DNA of 64,000 nt, from assembly GCA_903813345.2 (NCBI GenBank), contig CAIIXF020000007.1, positions 9,985,730 through 10,049,729 of the forward strand, given 5' to 3'. The position numbers and the translations under genes are program-made. This document shows, in pieces, positions 58,901 through 64,000 of the stretch. The DNA is from Owenia fusiformis. Its lineage: Eukaryota; Annelida; Polychaeta; Sabellida; Oweniidae. The first letter of the stretch is position 1. Every line of letters begins with the position of its first letter. Under the pieces are notes generated by a model. That model worked only from the letters and a program-made list of their open reading frames with translations, was not told the DNA's origin and did not search any database.

Positions 58901-61123
58901 AAACAGGAATAGAGGGATCCAAATGATGAAAATAATTGTCGACTTTAGTGACTTTAACGTAGGGAATGTTCAAACATTGGAGTATTTGGTTCCAGCCAGA
59001 GATGGGGAAGAATCCAAACAGCAAAATGGAGATCAGCCTACGGACACTGAAAATTGTATGTTACACAGGGATTTTATTTGACAACAGGAAAAATGAATTA
59101 AAATCATAGGCAAAATTATAAGGAATTATAATTTAAACACAGGGGGGCTATTGTAAATTCATCAACATTATATTTGATTTTGTGTAACAATTACTGGAAA
59201 AATCTAAGCTGCTAATGAAATCCCTGTTATGTTTAGGAGTAACATTCCAGTTTTTACTAGAAGAGCTTCTATCTACATATAAGCATGTATAACTTTGTAC
59301 TATGTGCCACATACACTAAGATCAAGTCATTAATAGACAATAGAATTGAGGCAGTTATGTTGTAGACATGGGCGTAGCGCCTGTTAGGCACAGTACGCAC
59401 ATGCATACCAAATGAATTAAAAAAAGTTTAAGAATGTGTCAAAATGCATTAATTTGTTTGCACATTTATTGATCGGATTCTGTATTTGTATATTTAACCA
59501 TTAAGTTTTATCAGAACAGAACTATTTAAAATTGAAATAAATGCTCAGATAGCTTCAAATAAAGTCTTAGAAAAAATTCCTGGGGAAGCATACCCCCGGA
59601 CCCTACAAGATGCGCGGCCTTCGGCCATGCAATCAGACATACCTAGGTGGGCATACCAACTCAAAATATAGCCCTACGCCCATTGTAGATGTACCTCTCT
59701 TGTTATTGTACCTGTTACAAAAATAGAAACAGTTTAAATCAATTCTTCAATCAATTTTTTGATTAATCAATCTTTAACTCCATCTAACAAAGTCTTTGTT
59801 TTAAAATTATCTTTTGTATTACTCGACAATTTAAAGGATTTAATTTCTTAAAATGTGAAAAATAGAAGAATGGGTCACAATGACCTATATATTTATTATC
59901 AAATTAGTTTTTAAATCAGTAGTACAAATAAGTGTTGAACATTGTTATAAAACTTCAGATTATCTGAATCTGGTAGAAAATCAAGATCACCATATCAAGC
60001 AAGCTAAAATTAACCATTTTCTGTATTCAGTTGAAGATTTGATTGACAGCTCTATTTTTAGAAGTGAAATTGATGTCCTGTGTTAAAACTCCAAGGTCAA
60101 GCTGATCTGGTCACTCTCTAAGAGAATTTAAAAATGGAATTTTGACTAAAACTGATCAAATCTATGTTGATATTTCTCTGTTAAGACATATTTATAAAAG
60201 AACTAACCTTTCAAATCATTCTTGACTGTCTAATATTAGTTGATTTGAGAGGTTTTCTTTTTATTATTTTCATTTTAAAAGAGATTTTAGAAGTATTTTC
60301 ATGGGACCTTTTGTCAAAGAATTTGTGTGGAAAGAACAAGTTCAATCTTCATAAGTTTAGAGGTTTACTTAATTTTTGTTCTCTGATGACATAAACCAGA
60401 CATATTATCTGAATGGTGATTGACTTTGGTTGTGATTGGCTTTGGTTCATGCTTAATTAAGTGAAAATGCATGATTATTTTGTGGAAATAAAACGACATA
60501 TACCTAGCAAGTAGCTCTAGGGAATGTTTCAAAGTATCACAAGTCAAACAAAAATCTTATTGTTAAATCTGTTAAATATATTTGATAGGAGTTAATAAAA
60601 ATTATCTTTTAAAACCATATACATGTAAATGACATTCCTAAATTAATGCATTGGATTTCTTCTGTTCCAGGAATTAATCATGAAGTTTCTCCATGTGCAC
60701 ATGTAATTTTTGTATTGTATTGTACAGTTTTATGTCATTATCTATTACACAACACATGATATTATGTTCCAGAGCACAACCGTGTATTTTCTACATGCCA
60801 TTTAATGCATGTTATCGTGTTCTAATGAACAACTATGGATTTTGTATATGTCACTTTAATACATGTTATTTTGTTCGTGTAAACAACTGTATTTTGTTTG
60901 TGTATCTTAAACACATGTTATTTTGTTCGTGTGAACAACTGTATTTTGTGTGTGTACCTTTAACACATTTTATTGTGTTCCAGTGAACAACCAAGTCCAG
61001 GAGACTGAAGATGGAAACATTATATGGGAGGTGGAAGGTATCCCTGAAGTTGACCCAGATGCCGAGTTCTTCCCCACAGCACATAAAGCAACTCGCATCA
61101 AATTCTCACATGATCCTATTAAG
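42002..61123 (+). CDS. Neurabin/spinophilin homologue, 5' half (PP1-targeting actin-binding scaffold)
   Basis: Neurabin and spinophilin (PPP1R9A/B) bind F-actin with their N-terminus and recruit protein phosphatase 1 to synapses and junctions. Exons: 42002-43951, 44380-44501, 46637-46785, 47711-47794, 58996-59055 (candidate) and 60984-61123, giving 835 codons with the candidate exon or 815 without. Evidence for the family is the end of the last exon, ATRIKFSHDPIK, which matches the PP1-docking RKIKFSTAPI-type motif; its RIKF fits R/K-V/I-x-F. An acidic VEGIPEVDPDAEFF precedes it. The N-terminus has basic SVNIRDLKSRF and RALF motifs like the actin-binding part. The rest of the PP1-binding region, PDZ and coiled coil must lie past 64000. 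I cannot tell neurabin from spinophilin; most invertebrates have one gene. Confidence 0.85.
43304..43411 (+). repeat. In-frame 36 bp triplication in neurabin exon 1
   Basis: Three consecutive units encode ENERRKSREE followed by IA, FA and SA. Unit borders are 43304-43339, 43340-43375 and 43376-43411 (residues 435-470). Synonymous differences between units show the duplication is not very recent. Each unit carries R-R-K-S, a basophilic kinase consensus. Confidence 0.9.
44380..44501 (+). CDS. Neurabin exon 2 (Pro-rich)
   Basis: 122 bp, phase 0 to phase 2, acceptor ATGTTTTCCAG and donor AG|GTAACA. It encodes IPSPEPAETGELPSVGLSP, then a Ser/Thr/Pro-rich tail ending PPSYNSFRT. PPSY matches a WW-domain-binding PPxY motif. 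A tandem repeat begins about ten bases into the following intron. Confidence 0.8.
44512..45155 (+). repeat. 32 bp minisatellite, about 20 units, at the exon 2 donor
   Basis: The unit reads GGCACATTTATATTAGGGG followed by TTCATTGGCAGAA, with single-base variants (TTCATTACCAG, TTCATTGGGAG). The first, diverged unit overlaps the intron start (CATTGAATGGCAGAACATT), so the array grew from sequence next to the splice donor. Confidence 0.92.
45156..46440 (+). other. Neurabin intron 2, unique part
   Basis: AT-rich sequence with no recognisable exon or repeat after the minisatellite. Confidence 0.5.
46436..46552 (+). repeat. Single diverged monomer of the 162 bp core repeat
   Basis: TTAGTGCCAAAATCTGGTTG, GGCATGCTTGGTAAATTAC and GGCCATTTTGAATTTTTG follow the order of the core unit at 37.9-38.6 kb (TTAGTATG..ATCTGATTAG, GGCATTCTGGGTAAATG, GCCATTTTGGATTTTC). 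It lies about 90 bp before exon 3. Confidence 0.5.
46637..46785 (+). CDS. Neurabin exon 3
   Basis: 149 bp, phase 2 to phase 1; acceptor CTCACATTACAG and donor GCAG|GTTAGT. The split codon AG+T gives Ser. It encodes VDEQVASYREYLAQQHPEV and an acidic NEKDDDSPFINQQLEDDFED. Confidence 0.82.
46786..47710 (+). other. Neurabin intron 3, nothing recognised
   Basis: AT-rich, GTTAGT to GCATATACAG. No repeat or exon seen. Confidence 0.55.
47711..47794 (+). CDS. Neurabin exon 4 (84 nt, phase 1-1)
   Basis: Acceptor TGTGCATATACAG and donor CCAG|GTATAA. It encodes YGAFEEDRFTYSPDEYGIDQ then YDMRLMP, acidic and Tyr-rich. Being a multiple of three with equal phases, it could be skipped without a frameshift. 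Confidence 0.75.
47795..51607 (+). other. Neurabin intron 4, first part
   Basis: Apart from the monomer at 48100, no named repeat is seen. A possible small exon at 49153-49203 has splice-like borders but the wrong phase. Confidence 0.45.
48100..48240 (+). repeat. Second single monomer of the 162 bp core repeat
   Basis: TTGAAATTTTTATAGATGCA, TTAGTGCCAAGATCTGATTA and AAATGGCCATTTTGCTTTTC appear in the same order as in the 37.9-38.6 kb core unit. No array or element ends are present here. Confidence 0.5.
51608..54482. mobile_element. 2.9 kb element flanked by TTAA with AGGGAATGCGAAGTTT ends
   Basis: TTAA (51608-51611) precedes AGGGAATGCGAAGTTT. The right end AAACTTCGCATTCCCT is its inverse and is followed by TTAA (54479-54482). 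Subterminal ATCAATGACGTCATTGATG (left) and GGCATCAATGACGTCATAAC (right) show the similarity continues inwards. TTAA fits piggyBac-type insertion, but no transposase frame is recognised; superfamily uncertain. Confidence 0.6.
54483..55657 (+). other. Neurabin intron, nothing recognised
   Basis: AT-rich unique sequence with T-rich tracts. No supported exon. Confidence 0.45.
55658..55755. mobile_element. Small foldback MITE, better copy (CATCCTCCGAACACAGGC)
   Basis: The left arm CATCCTCCGAACACAGGCCT and the right arm AAGCCTGCATTCGGAGGATG are inverted. The middle has a second hairpin around TTCTTCTTGGAAGAAGGAA. Same family as 9241-9316. Confidence 0.7.
55756..57461 (+). other. Neurabin intron, nothing recognised
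   Basis: It holds a short direct duplicate TTTGGATTCCCATGTTAAGG at about 55857-55897. A 95-codon open frame at 56182-56469 has no recognised domain. Confidence 0.45.
57462..57504 (+). mobile_element. 43 bp relic of the ATGTCACCAC hairpin family
   Basis: ATGTCTCCACAGTATCTGTA joins directly to ACAAATGACAGGTAACATTTTG, broken here as ACAAATGACAGG and TAACATTTTG. These are the two ends of the short copies with the middle deleted. Confidence 0.5.
57505..58995 (+). other. Neurabin intron 4, last part
   Basis: AT-rich and unique. The last bases, TTTGGTTCCAG, form a usable acceptor for the candidate exon at 58996. Confidence 0.45.
58996..59055 (+). CDS. Candidate neurabin cassette exon (60 nt, phase 1-1)
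   Basis: Borders are TTGGTTCCAG|CC and AATT|GTATGT. With phase 1 on both sides it reads RDGEESKQQNGDQPTDTEN between exons 4 and 6, hydrophilic like its neighbours and with no stop. Skipping it leaves the frame unchanged (GTG Val instead of TTG Leu at the junction). The composition, GC-richer than the intron around it, supports a real exon, but no homologue was recognised. Confidence 0.55.
59056..59367 (+). other. Intron between candidate exon and MITE
   Basis: AT-rich; nothing recognised. Confidence 0.45.
59368..59683. mobile_element. 316 bp MITE with ATGGGCGTAG ends
   Basis: The left ATGGGCGTAGCG and right CCCTACGCCCAT are inverted. TGTAGA occurs directly outside both ends (59361 and 59684) as a probable target duplication. 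A CpG-rich hairpin GCGGCCTTCGGCC lies in the right third. Confidence 0.6.
59684..60756 (+). other. Intron upstream of exon 6, nothing recognised
   Basis: AT-rich; a 68-codon open frame at 59880 has no domain and no usable phase-1 acceptor. Confidence 0.45.
60757..60983 (+). repeat. About four 52-54 bp tandem copies of the exon 6 acceptor region
   Basis: Units run TTATTTTGTTCGTGTGAACA, ACTGTATTTTGT and a CTTTAACACATG tail. The last, in TTTATTGTGTTCCAGTGAAC, is the real 3' splice site and exon start (60984). The farthest copy keeps TTATGTTCCAG (60762-60772); the middle copies have lost the AG. Confidence 0.8.
60984..61123 (+). CDS. Neurabin exon 6, PP1-docking motif
   Basis: 140 bp, phase 1 to phase 0; acceptor GTGTTCCAG and donor AAG|GTGAGTG. 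It encodes NNQVQETEDGNIIWEVEGIP, an acidic stretch, then TAHKATRIKFSHDPIK. RIKF (61094-61105) is the R/K-V/I-x-F motif that docks in the PP1 hydrophobic groove, and the following Pro-Ile-Lys matches the family API(K/Q). Vertebrate genes also have an exon border just after this motif. The expected next exon (VFSTYSNEDYDRRN-like) was not found before 64000. Confidence 0.92.
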
Positions 61124-61148
61124 GTGAGTGAACTGATGTTATTGTCCT

Positions 61149-61265
61149 CATGGGGTCCGTTTTTGGGTCCATCAACATCAACTTGTCCCAAGCCGCTGTT
61201 CATCTTAAAGTAGACAATTGATTTTCTAAGAATTTAACTTAAAACTGTGCCAAAAACAGACCCCT
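61149..61265. mobile_element. 117 bp MITE next to the exon 6 donor
   Basis: The left end CATGGGGTCCGTTTTTGG pairs with the right end CCAAAAACAGACCCCTG. It begins 25 bases into the intron. Similar in type to the element at 722-936. Confidence 0.55.
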
Positions 61266-64000
61266 GTATCCTAATTATTGGTCTCACTACTCTCTGACTA
61301 CATGTTTTACCTATGATTTTCAGTTTTGATGCCAATAAGGTCTTGATGATCATGCTATTTACAGGTGATTAAATATGAAATGAATGTTCCGAAGAAAATC
61401 AAATCAAAATTGAAATAATTATATCAAATAAAAAGAGTATAGATGAAGATCTAAAAAAGGGTATTGCCACTTTACATATGATAAGTGCAAAAGTGCATGA
61501 TTGCATAAAACATTTCAGTTTAGTTTCATCAACAAAGCTGTATGTTATCAAAAAATATGTCAAGTAAATTTGACAGCTTGATTAATTCATACGATAGAAT
61601 CACTGTATTTTCAAAATAATGATTCAAGTGATTTATGATTTTGTAAAACATCATGCCTGACATAATTCAACTTAGCAGGTTGAAATGAAAGGTTACCCCT
61701 ATATGCCTGGATTGAAGTTCATGTATCTAGCTAGAAAATTAATGAAAACCAATGCCTTAATTTCTGCATCGGTGATTAGTATCGCTTCAAAGATAATAAT
61801 TTCTGGGACTTATAAAGAAAAAATTCTTGAAAGAATTAATTTATATCAACCATCTATTCTCTAATTTTACATCATGGCACCTTTCCTTCTCACCTCCCCC
61901 ATTCGCTCTTTAATCTGGAAATGAATATGGGGGAAGTCATCATATCCATGGTTACAATCACCTCAAAGTGGTTGTATGTGAGTGTAAGGCTGGATATATA
62001 TTACAATATGTAAACACTTGAAGAGGAGTTGATAACCTGGCAATCTCCACCATGTAAACAAACATTCATTAATGCAAACATATTGGTTGTCAGGCAGTTG
62101 TCAAGAATATCCATCAATCCTTACGGAATGAATATCATTACTACAAGCTCTTGATATGCTGATCTGACTTTCTATACACCATTTTTTAACTACTTGATAT
62201 TTTTTTAGAATCAGAAAGAACAGGTCCATTTAACAGGCCATTGGTCCACTTAGACTTTTTCCGAAAAACCCGTTCTTTCATTTACCTTTAAAACTGATTG
62301 CAATTTGTAGATAAACCTTTTTTCTTGAGATGTGCGATTTCAAAAAGTGGCATTAGTTTTCAGTTTCTTTGAAAAATTGGCAGTAAGAACCCCTATCACA
62401 AGGCTGTCTGAATATGGGTACACACTATGTTTACCATCAAAATAATATCAAAACTTATCATTACATACAATTTTTTATATGGAACATATGGCATACAAGC
62501 ATTCAGAGTAGAACATTAACAAAATCTAGCTATGTATGAAGTTTACTAATGCAAATCTGGAAAACATTGTCATTTTTTGTTCACTTTGTTATAAAGTTTT
62601 AGCATGGTGCTCATTTCCTTTCGTTGAAAATTTAGCCATCAGCCCACACCCCCACAAAAAAGATATTGAAACTGTATAATGCAGAGACAGTAAAGTAGCT
62701 TCTCTGCAAATATCATTTTTGTGGGAGTTTGGGCTCACCACTCAAACTTAACTTTTGTAATGAAAATAAGGCTGACTGGTTTGTTTTCAATATGGCTGCT
62801 AACCTGGGCATACATATACACTACATAACTGCATGTACAGATTAGGCCATTCAAAATTAATTATATGTTTGCATTCTGATGAAGGCCTTATATTAAAAAC
62901 TACAAAACCTTTATTTATATTAAAGGGTTTTATATATTAACAAGTACATGGGAACATTTTGTTTTTTCTGAAAACATGGAATTTAGTGACATTAATTATT
63001 AAAAATCTTTGAATGGCCTAGCCTAAGTGTTTTTCTATATTAGGGAATCAGTAGAAATTATTTTAGGCAATCCTTTAAGTGTCATGCCATTTATACATGT
63101 TGCTGCCTTAGATTTTATGATATATATTGAAATTCAAATATGGGAACTGCAAATTGGCAAATAACTTTAAAACTAAGTCTCCATACAGACATTTAATTTC
63201 AAATTCCAATGCAAATGCCAATAGGCATAACTATTTAGAACATGGCAAACATGTTTAGAAAACTAGCGAGAAGCAATTGAAATAAGAAAATCCATTCTCA
63301 TGGAAGTGCCCTTGTGTGCATTTAATTGCAGCCATTTTATCCTAATTGCCCATGGGCATTTAAAATAATAATCACATCCCAACTCTCAAAACATGCTTAT
63401 ATTAGGATACTGTTGGAGTTTCAAAAGGCAACAAGAACATTCATTTTTGAAACAGGAAAATTTAGTCCCCCAAAAATGCCCATATGGGGATTTATTCTCA
63501 AGATGTTCATGTAATTGCCCGTAAGAATTTATTAAAAATATTTTTATTTCCATTCACATGTCTTATTATCAGTCATAATCAAATTAAGCCAATTGCTTTC
63601 ATTTCTTGTATTAGATAACAGCAAAATTTTGACAAAAATAGCAACTCTCAAAGTTGACCTTTAAACCACCCTAATGTCAAGGTCAAATGTCAAAATTCTC
63701 AGAAATCACATTTTAAGTAATAAGTCATACTTCCTCTTCAATTTCATGTCAATATATACTTGTTTTGTAGGGGGGCTAAAAGAGGGGTTTACCGCCACCT
63801 GTCCTTTGAGAAACATTGTCTTATATGATCCCCCACCTCCCAATAAAGAAGTCATGGCTGCAATCTAGAACCACAAGACCATGGAATATAAGCTGGCATT
63901 ACTGGCAGACAGTTGTTGTATGCCCATGATTTTAATGAAACTTAAAATACCAAATAGACAGATTTATCGCTCCAGATATTTCCTTTTCCTGTAAAACTGA
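61266..64000 (+). other. Neurabin intron 6, continues past the window
   Basis: AT-rich, with no exon matching the expected continuation of the PP1-binding or PDZ region. Short AAGGTCAAATGTCAAA-type sequence near 63680 resembles part of the 11-13 kb array unit. Confidence 0.5.

Noticed and set aside
60773-60824. Alternative acceptor for neurabin exon 6 at the first repeat copy
   Set aside because: In the required phase it meets TAA within about 18 codons, so it would not give a normal protein; kept only as a decoy-site idea.
63674-63868. Frame containing GGLKEGFTATCPLRN after TTTTGTAG
   Set aside because: It does not resemble the expected neurabin PP1/PDZ sequence and has no donor; probably chance.

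Overview
This is a stretch of an animal nuclear genome: AT-rich, with split genes, GT-AG introns and dense transposon debris. Repeats whose (CCGT/CTGT)n tracts open into arrays of about 160 bp, plus the gene structures, suggest a marine lophotrochozoan, most likely a mollusc. Species cannot be told from the sequence. There are no bacterial features, and I saw no tRNA, rRNA or CRISPR.

Three protein-coding genes are supported. (1) Positions 460-3511, minus strand: the 5' end of an unidentified gene, two exons with matching phase, running off the left edge. (2) Positions 3630-17297, plus strand: a complete eight-exon homologue of the HECT-like E3 ubiquitin ligase UBE3D, 400 codons. It starts 118 bp from gene 1, so the two share a bidirectional promoter. 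(3) Positions 42002 to beyond the right edge, plus strand: the 5' half of a neurabin/spinophilin (PPP1R9) homologue. Its first coding exon is 1950 bp. Four or five smaller exons follow and end at the PP1-docking motif RIKF; the rest of the PP1-binding, PDZ and coiled-coil parts lie past position 64000. Every exon junction was checked by hand for phase and splice sites.

The rest is intron and a 24 kb interval (17.3-41.5 kb) that is either intergenic or a long 5' UTR intron of the neurabin gene. It is full of non-autonomous DNA transposons. Two Helitron/HINE-like elements (13.76-14.55 and 15.34-16.39 kb) have 5'-TC, a 3' hairpin, ten bases and CTRR. A second hairpin-ended family (ATGTCACCAC...GTGGTGACAT) has two long copies carrying tandem arrays and four short ones. 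Others are pogo-like TA elements, TTAA elements, hAT-like elements, a decayed mariner nested in a MITE, and a 3.4 kb inverted repeat whose arms are themselves inverted repeats. Several are nested two or three deep.

The points most worth checking are: inverted ends that co-vary between copies of the Helitron-like elements; single core monomers of the 37-39 kb element in neurabin introns; a triplicated 12-residue repeat with an RRKS kinase consensus in neurabin; a candidate 60-nt cassette exon before the PP1 motif; and tandem duplication of the 3' splice-site region at that exon. I found no gene cluster that looks like a new molecular system.
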